A DNA stretch of 64,000 bases. Origin: Maricaulis sp047308265. Its GTDB lineage: Bacteria; Pseudomonadota; Alphaproteobacteria; Caulobacterales; Maricaulaceae. The notes beneath the pieces are model-generated. The model made no database searches, was not told the origin of the DNA, and saw nothing but the letters and a program-made list of their open reading frames with translations. Positions 53,450 through 61,989 of the stretch are shown in pieces. Both the position numbers and the translations under genes were made by a program. The DNA lies in the NCBI RefSeq assembly GCF_047308265.1, contig NZ_JBKQWY010000003.1:397796-461795 (forward strand), read 5' to 3'. How positions within the stretch are numbered: position 1 is the stretch's first letter; every line of letters starts with the position of its first letter.

Positions 53450-53659
53450 TCAGGCGAGTGCGATATTGTCAGCAGCGTTCTTGCCAGAGCGCTTGTCCTG
53501 AACAACTTCAAACGTGACCTTCTGGCCTTCGTTGAGGCCGGTCAGGCCAGAGCGTTCAACAGCCGAGATGTGGACGAAGACGTCATTGCCGCCCTCTTCC
53601 GGTTGAATGAAGCCGAAGCCTTTGGTCGTGTTGAAGAATTTTACAATGCCGGTTGCCAT
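53450..53659 (-). CDS. cspA: Cold-shock protein, CspA family
   Basis: The 69-residue single-domain protein has both RNA-binding motifs, KGFGFI and DVFVHI, and acts as a single-strand nucleic-acid chaperone. It is encoded alone, with a 228-base upstream gap and its own terminator. The name cspA is by family only; several paralogues are usual. Confidence 0.95.
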   Translation of the reverse strand: MATGIVKFFNTTKGFGFIQPEEGGNDVFVHISAVERSGLTGLNEGQKVTFEVVQDKRSGKNAADNIALA

Positions 53660-53820
53660 GAGGATGTCCTTTCAATCCGCGCATAGTGTGTGGCCCGGGT
53701 GGCCGTGTGCCAGCGGGTCCGGTCGTCGATATTGGAAGGAAACTCAGTCAGCAGCGCTGTCACGCCAAGCCGTTTGGTATCTATCTACCAGATCGAAACG
53801 TCCCAATACTCCCAAATCGT

Positions 53821-53888
53821 GACGACAAAAAGCCCCTTTTTTTCAGTTTCCGGAAATTTTTCAGGAAAACACCCAAAAAATGGGCTTT
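53821..53888 (-). terminator. Terminator-like region after the DUF2938 gene
   Basis: AAAGCCC (53829-53835) and GGGCTTT (53882-53888) form 7-bp arms around a long A/T-rich loop. On the minus strand the second arm runs into TTTTTG. Folding is uncertain. Confidence 0.4.
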
Positions 53889-54400
53889 CAGCCGCCATGT
53901 ACCGGCCAGACCGGGGCCAGTATCACGGCAGACAGATACAGACCCAAGCCAAAAACAGCATGGGTCAACAGGCTATGAAACCTCGCCTGCCCCGGATTCG
54001 GTGTTTGTGACGCCGCCATGCCGAAACCGAACGCGGGCTGCATCACGAAAATGGGCACGATGACCGTTGCCAGCCCCACCCCCAATGCCGGCCACAGTGT
54101 GGGTTGGTTCAACCAGTCCAAACCGACCAGGCTCAACAGGAGCGCCGCAAAGGCGATGCCCGAAAGATAGTGCAACACCCAGCCGCCCGGACGTTCATAG
54201 GGCACATACGGGGCCTGCATGATCGTGCGATGGACAAACCGGCCCCGGGGCATGTGCCCGAACCAGCGCCCGACCAGGGCATAGTCCAATGAGGGCGAAT
54301 GCCAGACATGTCGCTTGATCACGGCCCAAAGATCCATCACCAGTGTCGCGCCGATACCGAGCCCAAGCGCCGCAAGCCAGAAGACCTGAAACTCGGTCAT
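53888..54400 (-). CDS. DUF2938-family membrane protein
   Basis: The 170-residue protein has four hydrophobic helices and family features GIGATLVMDLWAVIKR, GRWFGHMPRGRF and the C-terminal PGQARFHSLLTHAVFGLGLYL. Function is unknown. It starts 3 bases after the methyltransferase stop, so the two form one operon facing away from the MerR gene. Confidence 0.85.
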   Translation of the reverse strand: MTEFQVFWLAALGLGIGATLVMDLWAVIKRHVWHSPSLDYALVGRWFGHMPRGRFVHRTIMQAPYVPYERPGGWVLHYLSGIAFAALLLSLVGLDWLNQPTLWPALGVGLATVIVPIFVMQPAFGFGMAASQTPNPGQARFHSLLTHAVFGLGLYLSAVILAPVWPVHGG

Positions 54401-54402
54401 TG

Positions 54403-55245
54403 TCAGGCCTCCTCACCGGCTTCGGCGCGCACACTCCAGCACGATGCGGTGAAACGGACCTCGTCGCCCTCTCGATAAGGCGCAAAGGCTGCACGGATCG
54501 CCACGGCCAGCTTGACCTGGGTATTAGCGTCCAGCTCATCGAAAATCCGACCGACCGGCCCCATCTTCACCAGGTAATTGTCCAGCTCGTCCACACTCAT
54601 CACAATCTCCTCATCCGCGGGTTCCAGGCTGATCCGGCTCCAACCGGCATCGGACAAAATCGAGGTCACCTGATCACGGTCCGCCAGACCGAACGGACCG
54701 GGCTCACCTGCCTGACGCACGGGCATATTCGGTACGTATTCGCGCGCAGACTCCTCCGCGGCAGTCAAAAAGGCGTTCTCTTCCGGTCCGCGCCAGGTGA
54801 TCATGTGAAGCTGTCCGCCCGGCCGAACGGCGCGACGCAGATTGGCAAATGCCGCAACCGGATCTTCGAAAAACATCACGCCAAACCGCGATATCAGGAG
54901 ATCAAAACTGTTCGGCGCGAAGGCATGTGATGCCGCATCGTCCAGCACATAACTCGCCGCAGAACGCGATTCACGAGCCCGTCTGCGGGCCTCCTCGATC
55001 ATCACAGGAGAGATATCCAGCCCGACTGCGTCACCATGATTGCCCAGAATCGTGGCCGCACTGCGCGTCGTGGCACCGGTTCCGCATCCGATATCCAGCA
55101 CGCGGCCCGAGGCCAACCGGCCGACCGTGTCCATCAATCGATCCAGATAGGCGATCAACAGACGATCCATCTGATCTGCCGCGTCCACCCACTGGGTTCC
55201 GCCCGCCTGTTTCCAGCTCTCGCTCTCATAACCAGTCTTCGTCAT
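54403..55245 (-). CDS. Class I SAM-dependent methyltransferase
   Basis: The 280-residue protein has the SAM motif VLDIGCGTGATTR (near residue 69), an acidic loop (VGLDISPVMIEEARRRA) and the FDLLISRFGVMFFEDP segment. It resembles small-molecule methyltransferases of the UbiE-like group; no substrate can be given. It is the first gene downstream of a MerR-type promoter. Confidence 0.88.
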   Translation of the reverse strand: MTKTGYESESWKQAGGTQWVDAADQMDRLLIAYLDRLMDTVGRLASGRVLDIGCGTGATTRSAATILGNHGDAVGLDISPVMIEEARRRARESRSAASYVLDDAASHAFAPNSFDLLISRFGVMFFEDPVAAFANLRRAVRPGGQLHMITWRGPEENAFLTAAEESAREYVPNMPVRQAGEPGPFGLADRDQVTSILSDAGWSRISLEPADEEIVMSVDELDNYLVKMGPVGRIFDELDANTQVKLAVAIRAAFAPYREGDEVRFTASCWSVRAEAGEEA

Positions 55246-55285
55246 TCAGCCTGTTCCTTTCTTGCTTGAGGCTGCGATTGACGGC

Positions 55286-55316
55286 ATGATGCCAGCTCAA
55301 GTTCACTTGAGGTCAA
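55286..55316 (-). promoter_or_regulatory. MerR-type promoter and operator of the methyltransferase operon
   Basis: Reading the minus strand, TTGACC (-35, 55316-55311) and CATCAT (-10, 55291-55286) are 19 bases apart, the long spacer typical of MerR activation. The spacer contains the dyad CTCAAGTTCACTTGAG (55296-55311, perfect 7-bp arms), very close to the SoxR box core. It lies 41 bases before the methyltransferase start and just before merR. Confidence 0.65.
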
Positions 55317-55318
55317 GC

Positions 55319-55753
55319 ATGTTTGAACTCGATATTGCAGATGTGTCGCGACAAAGCGGTTTGCCCGCCTCCACCCTGCGCTTCTATGAGGAGAAAGGGC
55401 TTATTCGCCCCGTGGGCCGGAAGGGCCAAAAACGTCAGTATGCGAGCGATATTCTCGAACGCCTCGCGCTGATTGCCCTGGGGCGGGTCGCCGGGTTCAC
55501 CCTGGAGGATATTGCCAGCATGCTGGGTGTGGACGGCAAGCCGCGGATCGATCGCCAACGCCTGCTGGACAAGGCTGACGAGTTGGACAAGCAGATCCGG
55601 GAGCTGACAGCCATGCGCGAAGGTCTGCGACACGCCGCGGCCTGTACCGCCCCCAGCCATATGGAATGCCCGAAATTTCAGCGTATTGTGCGTGCCGCCG
55701 CCAAGGGCGCCCTGGGTGAACGCAAAAAGGCCGTCCCAGCAAAACCGCAATAA
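55319..55753 (+). CDS. MerR-family transcriptional regulator
   Basis: The 144-residue protein has the MerR helix-turn-helix and wing (DVSRQSGLPASTLRFYEEKGLI, then GRKGQKRQYAS), a coiled-coil dimer helix and a C-terminal effector region with two cysteines, C109 and C117 (ACTAPSHMECPKF). It could sense metal, thiol-reactive or drug ligands. It lacks the four-cysteine cluster of SoxR. Its start lies at the edge of the shared operator, suggesting autoregulation and control of the divergent operon. Confidence 0.9.
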   Translation: MFELDIADVSRQSGLPASTLRFYEEKGLIRPVGRKGQKRQYASDILERLALIALGRVAGFTLEDIASMLGVDGKPRIDRQRLLDKADELDKQIRELTAMREGLRHAAACTAPSHMECPKFQRIVRAAAKGALGERKKAVPAKPQ

Positions 55754-55874
55754 AGCCGCCATGACGTGGAACACGCTTTGGGTGGTACATCAAAGTGCAG
55801 CACATCTTCCCGGACGCCGAGTTTTTCGTACAGGACAATTGCGGGCGGAGCGACAGCCCCGGTCAGGACCTCAC

Positions 55875-55907
55875 AAAAACGCGCCCGAACACTGGGTCCA
55901 GGGCGCG
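55875..55907 (-). terminator. Intrinsic terminator of guaA
   Basis: CGCGCCC and GGGCGCG pair (7 bp) and on the minus strand the stem is followed by TTTTTGTG. It lies about 65 bases past the guaA stop. Confidence 0.6.
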
Positions 55908-55971
55908 CCTTGCTGTCAGGGCCGACGCGCCCAGGCGCCGGATCGATCGGAGGAGGGAGAACGGTCGGCTC

Positions 55972-57531
55972 CTACTCCCACTCAATCGTCCCCGGCGGTT
56001 TCGAGGTCACGTCATAGACCACGCGGTTTACGCCGCGCACCTCGTTGATAATCCGCGTGGAGACACGGCTGAGAAAATCATGGTCGAAGGGGTAATAGTC
56101 GGCGGTCATGCCGTCGACCGATGTCACCGCGCGCAGGGCGAGCACGTGATCATAGGTCCGTTCATCGCCCATCACGCCTACGGTGCGAACCGGTAGCAAC
56201 ACGGCAAAGGCCTGCCAGATCTCGTCATACAGACCGGCCGCCTTGATCTCTTCGATATAGATCGCATCGGCCTTGCGCAGGATATCCGCCTTCTCGCGGG
56301 TAATCTCACCGGGGATGCGGATCGCCAGACCCGGCCCGGGGAAAGGATGGCGACCGACAAAGGCGTCCGGCAGACCCAGTTCGCGACCCAACGCACGCAC
56401 TTCGTCCTTGAAGAGTTCGCGCAGCGGTTCGACGAGGTCCATTTTCATCCGGGCGGGCAGACCACCCACATTGTGGTGCGACTTGATGGTGACAGACGGG
56501 CCACCGTCAAAGCTGACACTTTCAATGACATCGGGATAGAGCGTGCCCTGGGCCAGGAAGTCTGCACCACCGGCCTCCTTCGCCTTCTCGTCGAACACGT
56601 CGATGAAGAGTTTTCCGATGGTCTTGCGCTTCACTTCCGGATCAGACACGCCGTCCAGCGCCCCCAGGAACAAGGCCTCGGCCTCGGCATGGATCAGCGG
56701 GATATTGTAATGCTCCTTGAACAGGGAGACGACTTCGTCCGCCTCGCCCTGACGCATCAGGCCCGTATCCACGAAGACACAGGTCAGCTGATCGCCAATA
56801 GCTTCGTGCAGCAGCACGGCCACGACGGAACTGTCGACCCCGCCGGACAGGCCACAAATGACACGCTTGTCGCCGACCTGGGCGCGGACCTTGGCGATGG
56901 CTTCATCCTTGAAGCTGGCCATTGTCCAGTCGCCGCTCAGACCGGCAATCCCGTGAGTGAAATTCTTCAGAAGCGCTGCGCCGCGCGGGGTGTGCACGAC
57001 TTCGGGGTGGAATTGCACGCCGTAGAATTTGCGAGTCTCGTCGGCAATGGCGGCGAAGGGCGCATTGCCCGAGGTCGCGATCACCTCGAAACCGGCCGGG
57101 ATCGCGGAGACCCGGTCGCCATGGCTCATCCACACACGTTCTTCATGGCCCACACCGCCCAGACCGGCAAACAGCGGGCTCTCTGCAGTGATGGTGATGT
57201 CGGCCCGGCCGAATTCGCGCTCTTCGGAGGCTTCAACCGCTCCGCCCAACTGGGCGCACATGGTCTGCTCGCCATAGCAGATACCCAGAACCGGCAGGCC
57301 GCGCGTAAAGACGCTGTCATCGGCCCGAGGTGAGTTATCCCAATGGGTCGAGTGCGGCGAGCCGGACAGGATGATCGCCTTAGGATCATAGCCGTCAATA
57401 AAGGCCGCATCGGCGCGATTGTAAGGATGGACTTCGCAGTAGACACCGCTCTCGCGCACGCGACGGGCGATGAGCTGGGTGACCTGGCTGCCGAAGTCGA
57501 TGATCAGGAGTTTTTCATGGGTGTCGGTCAT
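55972..57531 (-). CDS. guaA: GMP synthase (glutamine-hydrolysing)
   Basis: GuaA aminates XMP to GMP. The 519-residue protein has an N-terminal class I amidotransferase with C85 in GICYGEQ and FHPEV, the PP-loop SGGVDSS of the ATPase, and the C-terminal dimerisation domain ending in PPGTIEWE. guaB, the preceding step, lies 4.5 kb away on the same strand. Confidence 0.97.
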   Translation of the reverse strand: MTDTHEKLLIIDFGSQVTQLIARRVRESGVYCEVHPYNRADAAFIDGYDPKAIILSGSPHSTHWDNSPRADDSVFTRGLPVLGICYGEQTMCAQLGGAVEASEEREFGRADITITAESPLFAGLGGVGHEERVWMSHGDRVSAIPAGFEVIATSGNAPFAAIADETRKFYGVQFHPEVVHTPRGAALLKNFTHGIAGLSGDWTMASFKDEAIAKVRAQVGDKRVICGLSGGVDSSVVAVLLHEAIGDQLTCVFVDTGLMRQGEADEVVSLFKEHYNIPLIHAEAEALFLGALDGVSDPEVKRKTIGKLFIDVFDEKAKEAGGADFLAQGTLYPDVIESVSFDGGPSVTIKSHHNVGGLPARMKMDLVEPLRELFKDEVRALGRELGLPDAFVGRHPFPGPGLAIRIPGEITREKADILRKADAIYIEEIKAAGLYDEIWQAFAVLLPVRTVGVMGDERTYDHVLALRAVTSVDGMTADYYPFDHDFLSRVSTRIINEVRGVNRVVYDVTSKPPGTIEWE

Positions 57532-57651
57532 GACGCCCGATAGCGCGAGTCAGATCAGATTTCCAGTGGGGATATCGCTTCTTTGTGAGTGGCAAAGCGG
57601 TTTAACTGCCCTAATCTCGCCCACCGCACATGAATGATGGGGATCAACACC

Positions 57652-58311
57652 ATGCGTACGCTTCTTATGGCCGGACTTGTTGGCGTGGCAACCCTTGCGG
57701 TGGCCTGCAGTCCCTCACCTCGTGAGGACCGCGTCGACACAGGGCCCCAGGATACCACGCCTCCGGCTGCGGACACCGCGCCTGCCATGCCGCCCATGAC
57801 CTGGTGGATCGACACCGACACCTCCCAGCTCACGTTTATCACTGTCAAAAACGGCGATTTCGACGAAGAGCATGAACTCACGGGTGTCAGCGGCTCTCTG
57901 ACCGAAGGCGGCGAGCTTCGCATAGAGCTCGACATGGCCACCGTCGAGACTTTTATCCCGATCCGCAATGAGCGCATGGCCGAACATCTCTTCCAGACCG
58001 CCGACCATCCCTTCGCCCGCATCGAGGGGGAGCTGGATTATGGCGCCCTGTGGGTGGAGGTCGGCGAGACGCAGATCACACCTGTCGATTTCACGCTAAT
58101 ACTGCGCGACATCCCGCTGGACCTAACGGCCTCCGTGCGCGTCGAGCATGTCGCGGACGGTCATGTCCGTGTAACAACAGCCACGCCCATCTCTGTCGAG
58201 GCCGCCCCGCTGCAATTGATGGACGGTATCGACACGCTGCAGGAATTGGCCGGGCTGGAGAGTATTGATCGCGGCATCGCGGTCGACTTCACTCTGGAAC
58301 TGCGCCGCTAG
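57652..58311 (+). CDS. YceI-family lipoprotein
   Basis: The 219-residue protein has a signal peptide with a lipobox-like LAVAC, a Pro/Ala/Thr-rich linker and a YceI beta-barrel domain (WWIDTDTSQLTFITVKNGDF to the end). YceI proteins bind long-chain isoprenoids or amphiphiles in the periplasm. Start at 57652 is favoured over 57634 by the signal-peptide length. It is followed 15 bases later by the sulfotransferase-like gene. Confidence 0.87.
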   Translation: MRTLLMAGLVGVATLAVACSPSPREDRVDTGPQDTTPPAADTAPAMPPMTWWIDTDTSQLTFITVKNGDFDEEHELTGVSGSLTEGGELRIELDMATVETFIPIRNERMAEHLFQTADHPFARIEGELDYGALWVEVGETQITPVDFTLILRDIPLDLTASVRVEHVADGHVRVTTATPISVEAAPLQLMDGIDTLQELAGLESIDRGIAVDFTLELRR

Positions 58312-58326
58312 GACAACACGGCGCTA

Positions 58327-59118
58327 ATGCTGCTCTCACTCCACATCCCAAAAACCGCGGGAACAGCCTGGCGTCTGTTTCTGGAGCGCAATCTCGGGCC
58401 ACAGGTCAGCTTTGCCTCAACAGAGGCCCGCGATGGACAACAGATCGCCAGCCAGGCGCTGGCCTTTCTGGATGCGGGTGACCGCGAGCAGGCGAGAACA
58501 TGTGTTTCAACCTCGCCCTGTCGTGTGATCGATGGACATCGAGCCCGGGACTTTCTGGACCTGTTTCCTGAGGCGGGTGCGCTTGCCTGGTTGCGCGATC
58601 CCGTCGATCGTCTCGCGTCGGAATTCCTGCACTTTCGGTCTCGGCAACAACCCCTGGAGATTGCGCAGCGCGTTGCACGCGGAGAGCTCGACTTTGTTGC
58701 CTTCGCCGAAAAGAATTTCCGGTTTTATGCGCGTTATCAGGAACGCCTCGAGACCCGCCCCGGCCCCTATTGTTTCTTTGTCGATGCCCATCGGTCCGCG
58801 GGACTGGGCGCCTGCCGCCGTCATGCCGGCTGGGTGGGTGTGCTCCCCCGTCGCAATGTCACACCACGGTCCCAGTATCAGCAGATCGAAAATCTCGAGC
58901 AGGCGCGTGAACATCTGCGCGATGTTTTGCACGAAGAATATGCGGTCTACGACGCCTGGACCGCGGCTTGGGCGGATGGATCGGCACAGACGTCTGCGAA
59001 GGCACTCCTGTCTCTCGCCCCGCCTCCGGGCTCACGGTCCCTAAAAAATCAGATGCGGCGGCGGTTGGGAGTCGTCAAGGAAGGCCTTGGCCACCTTTTG
59101 GGGCGAGACTGGCGCTAG
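58327..59118 (+). CDS. Sulfotransferase-like protein
   Basis: The 263-residue protein begins LLSLHIPKTAGTAWRLFLERN, the 5-prime-PAPS-binding loop (PKTAGT) of the membrane-type sulfotransferase superfamily. A WLRDPVDRLASEFLHFR segment fits the 3-phosphate-binding motif. The acceptor is unknown; it could be a glycan or lipid. No PAPS-synthesis genes are in the window. Its stop overlaps that of rsmB by 4 bases. Confidence 0.82.
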   Translation: MLLSLHIPKTAGTAWRLFLERNLGPQVSFASTEARDGQQIASQALAFLDAGDREQARTCVSTSPCRVIDGHRARDFLDLFPEAGALAWLRDPVDRLASEFLHFRSRQQPLEIAQRVARGELDFVAFAEKNFRFYARYQERLETRPGPYCFFVDAHRSAGLGACRRHAGWVGVLPRRNVTPRSQYQQIENLEQAREHLRDVLHEEYAVYDAWTAAWADGSAQTSAKALLSLAPPPGSRSLKNQMRRRLGVVKEGLGHLLGRDWR

Positions 59119-60428
59119 GCCTCGCGTTCCAACACGCAGATGTAGAAACCGTCCGTATCGGTGCGCCCGGGTGAGAGCTGGAGCGCGCCGAGATCGGTCA
59201 CACAGGCCTCCAGCGTTTCACTGGCCCCCGCCGTCAGCCCCCCCGAGGCCTTGAGCACCTCCAGCGCAGAAACCGGTTTGAACGGCGCACCGCGATCGAG
59301 GAAGGCCTGGACACGATCCCCATTCTCCTCCGGCAGAACCGAACACGTCACATAGACGAGACGCCCGGCTGGTTTGACATAGGCCTGGGCGCGTTCGAGC
59401 ACGGTATCCTGCTCTTCCATGCGTTTTTCCAGCGCTGCTGTCTTGAGACGCCATTTGGCGTCAGGACGACGGCGCCATGTGCCGGTTCCGGTGCACGGTG
59501 CATCACAAAACACCACATCCATCTTGCCCGTAAGATCGCCCAGAGCCTCGGCCTCTTTACCGTCATGCACCTGGACATTGCGCGACCCCGCGCGTTTGAG
59601 GCGCGGCCAGATGGCTTTGAGGCGCCGCCAGTCGAGATCCCAGGCATGGACCTGACCGGTATTGTTGAGCAGGGCCGACAGGGCCAGCGTCTTGCCGCCC
59701 GCACCGGCACAATAGTCCAGGATTTTCATGCCCGCGCGTGGCGCTGCGGCCAGGGCGGCAACCTGCGAGCCGACATCCTGCACCTCGACCCAGCCCTTGC
59801 CATAGGCGGGAATGCTCTCAGCGGCGGCGGCCTTGGCACGCGGATCGCGCAGGGGCAGGCGCAAGCCCAGCCGGGTAAGATGTGAGGCTTCGACGGTCTT
59901 CAGCTTGGAGGCGACCTCTTTTTCGGCACGATCCGGGTCGCTCTTGAGAATATTAATGCGCAAATCGACCGGCGCCCGCGCTGACAACAAACGCCCTTCC
60001 TCCGCCACGCTCTCACCAAAGGCGCGCGTCAGGCTTTCCTCCAGCCATTCGGGGAAATCACCCCGCACATAGGCAGGCGCATCCGAGATATCCCGCTTCA
60101 GCCCGTCTTTCTCGGCATCGCTCAGGGCATCGGGTGCGTGGTCATCACTCTCGAAAATCTCGTCCAGCTGGTCTGCATCCATGCCCCAGACACGACCAGC
60201 CGTGCCAATCGCCAGCGCGCGCGGTGTGTCGGACTGCATGGCCGTCGACACGGACAGCTGATGGCGCAGAGCATCGAGGACCAGCCCGCCAATCCAAGCG
60301 CGATCCCCCGATCCGGCAAAGCGGTGCGCCTTACCCCAGTCGCGCACAGCATCCTTTACCGGCTGATGGCGTGATTGCAGGGTATCCAGAATTTCGATCG
60401 CTGCAGCGATGCGTCCGCCATCTCTCAT
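59115..60428 (-). CDS. rsmB: 16S rRNA (cytosine-C5) methyltransferase, RsmB/NOP family
   Basis: The 437-residue protein has an NusB-like N-terminal domain and a SAM domain with the two catalytic cysteine motifs, DAPCTGTGTWRR and YVTCSVLPEENG, and the NOP2/Sun segment VQDVGSQVAAL. It methylates a cytosine such as C967 in 16S rRNA; exact target is inferred from the family. Confidence 0.9.
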   Translation of the reverse strand: MRDGGRIAAAIEILDTLQSRHQPVKDAVRDWGKAHRFAGSGDRAWIGGLVLDALRHQLSVSTAMQSDTPRALAIGTAGRVWGMDADQLDEIFESDDHAPDALSDAEKDGLKRDISDAPAYVRGDFPEWLEESLTRAFGESVAEEGRLLSARAPVDLRINILKSDPDRAEKEVASKLKTVEASHLTRLGLRLPLRDPRAKAAAAESIPAYGKGWVEVQDVGSQVAALAAAPRAGMKILDYCAGAGGKTLALSALLNNTGQVHAWDLDWRRLKAIWPRLKRAGSRNVQVHDGKEAEALGDLTGKMDVVFCDAPCTGTGTWRRRPDAKWRLKTAALEKRMEEQDTVLERAQAYVKPAGRLVYVTCSVLPEENGDRVQAFLDRGAPFKPVSALEVLKASGGLTAGASETLEACVTDLGALQLSPGRTDTDGFYICVLEREA

Positions 60429-60454
60429 GAATGCTTCCCGGTCAATGTCGACCG

Positions 60455-61012
60455 TCAGCCTGCTGGCTTGGGCAGGGGCTTTTCGATCGCGGTCTCAAGC
60501 GTGGCCTTCACCAGCTTTTTGTGCACGGGCAGGATGCTCGCCAGATAAACATGTCCAAACCAGTTATGGCGTTTGCATACGGTGGTCAGGACAAGCTTGG
60601 CTTCCGGCCCGCAGGTTCGAAGCACTGATAAACGAAAATCCTGATGCAGGTCATCCTCTCCCAGCAGGACTTCATGTTCCTCGATGGCGAAAATGCGAAA
60701 GAAATTCACGCGATCTCCGACCGTTTTTTCTTCAACCGGCTTATGGATCTGGTCCGAAGACAGATCGGGCGTGGCCTTTAACCCTAAGGGTTTGACCAGA
60801 GTATCGCGTAACCAGAGCAGCCCTCGGGACCAGGCAAAATCAATGGTGCCGCAGTGTTCAGCCAGGCGGCGCGGGTCACAGGTTTGAAGATCCGGACGAT
60901 CCGCCAGAGCGATGGCAAAACAATCCATGTAATCGCCAGGGTCGGCATAGGCCGCAATCTGGCTGTCAGCCGGCGGGATATCGATCCGGGGCGAGGGGGT
61001 GCGAGCAAGCAT
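60455..61012 (-). CDS. DUF2867-family protein
   Basis: The 185-residue protein has DUF2867 features: YMDCFAIAL, VNFFRIFAIEEHEVLLGEDDLHQDFRLS and HNWFGHVYLASILPVHKKLVK. Function is unknown. The ATG at 61012 was taken; a longer frame to 61048 is possible. It lies between rsmB and the DUF3088 gene on the same strand. Confidence 0.8.
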   Translation of the reverse strand: MLARTPSPRIDIPPADSQIAAYADPGDYMDCFAIALADRPDLQTCDPRRLAEHCGTIDFAWSRGLLWLRDTLVKPLGLKATPDLSSDQIHKPVEEKTVGDRVNFFRIFAIEEHEVLLGEDDLHQDFRLSVLRTCGPEAKLVLTTVCKRHNWFGHVYLASILPVHKKLVKATLETAIEKPLPKPAG

Positions 61013-61075
61013 GTGCTCACCCTGCCCCGCCACGCAGCGGGAAGCCACGGTACACAGTGTCGCGCCCCGAGATCT

Positions 61076-61453
61076 CTAGCTGGGTTTCGCTCCGCCATAA
61101 CACGCCGCCAGCTGACGACAGATATCCGAGGGGTCGGTGATGATGCGGCGACCATTGTCACACGTTACCACATCCACATGCGCTTCGGTTCTGTCCGCCA
61201 GGATGAGGGTCGGCGCGTTCTGATGGGCTTCATCCAGAAGTGCGATGATTTCCGCACGCGGACGGGCATACTCCACCCGTGCCAGGGTGATGGCGTCGGC
61301 CCAGTGGGTATTGATCGCCAGGGCGCCTTCCATGGTGCAGCAATCCGCACACAGGAAGGGTCCGCCGGACTCGTCGCCCTCATGCCCCCAGCTTCCGGTA
61401 AGCAGGAAGAGAATATCCGTGTCCGTCGACAGAGCCGGCTGGTCTTGCATCAT
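61076..61453 (-). CDS. DUF3088-family protein
   Basis: The 125-residue protein resembles DUF3088: TDILFLLTGSW, a CADCCTMEGALA segment and YARPRAEIIALLDEAHQNAPTLILA, a thioredoxin-like outline with a CxxC (C-A-D-C) near residue 35. Its start overlaps the MAPEG stop by 4 bases. Function unknown. Confidence 0.78.
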   Translation of the reverse strand: MMQDQPALSTDTDILFLLTGSWGHEGDESGGPFLCADCCTMEGALAINTHWADAITLARVEYARPRAEIIALLDEAHQNAPTLILADRTEAHVDVVTCDNGRRIITDPSDICRQLAACYGGAKPS

Positions 61454-61866
61454 CGTGTCATTACCTCGAAACCCAGAACCGCCCACAATACGGCCAAAAG
61501 CACCATACCGCTCGCAAAGGCGATGAAACGGAAGAGCATGTGATTACTGGTGATGTGTACACCCACATGGATGAGTCGCGAAATCACCCACACCCAGGCC
61601 AGAACCGCAATCACGACACTCTGAACATCCAGAGCAAGGGTGGCCAGGATGGCTGCGTAAAACAGAACCGGTGTTTCAAACTGATTGCCGAACGCATTGC
61701 CCAATTGCTGGCTCTTGCGGGGCCAGGCTTTTTCACCCAGCGCCACATCTCGCGGACGCACCTTGCCCGTCTCGATGGCGAGATAGCGCGATGCGCCCGT
61801 GGCGAAGCCCAGAGCAAGCGTGAGACAGACCTGGATAAACAGAGGCAGAAACAGGGAAAGGGTCAT
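61450..61866 (-). CDS. MAPEG-family membrane protein
   Basis: The 138-residue protein has four hydrophobic helices with RPRDVALGEKAWPRKSQQLGNAFGNQFETPVLFYAA, the MAPEG hallmark. The family includes glutathione-dependent membrane enzymes and many unassigned bacterial members. It is translationally coupled to the DUF3088 gene. The ATG at 61866 is preceded by GAGGAC. Confidence 0.85.
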   Translation of the reverse strand: MTLSLFLPLFIQVCLTLALGFATGASRYLAIETGKVRPRDVALGEKAWPRKSQQLGNAFGNQFETPVLFYAAILATLALDVQSVVIAVLAWVWVISRLIHVGVHITSNHMLFRFIAFASGMVLLAVLWAVLGFEVMTR

Positions 61867-61989
61867 GACGATGTCCTCGCACAGGCAGAATTGAAAATCG
61901 TCGCGACCGTGACGCCGGTCCACCGCTGCGGCAAGCAACAGCGCCAAATGGCATGCATTCAGCGCTGAAGCTTGAACAAATTGAGCACC

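Noticed and set aside
55319..55753. Calling the MerR protein SoxR
   Set aside because: The operator resembles a SoxR box, but the protein has only two C-terminal cysteines instead of the four-cysteine iron-sulphur cluster motif.
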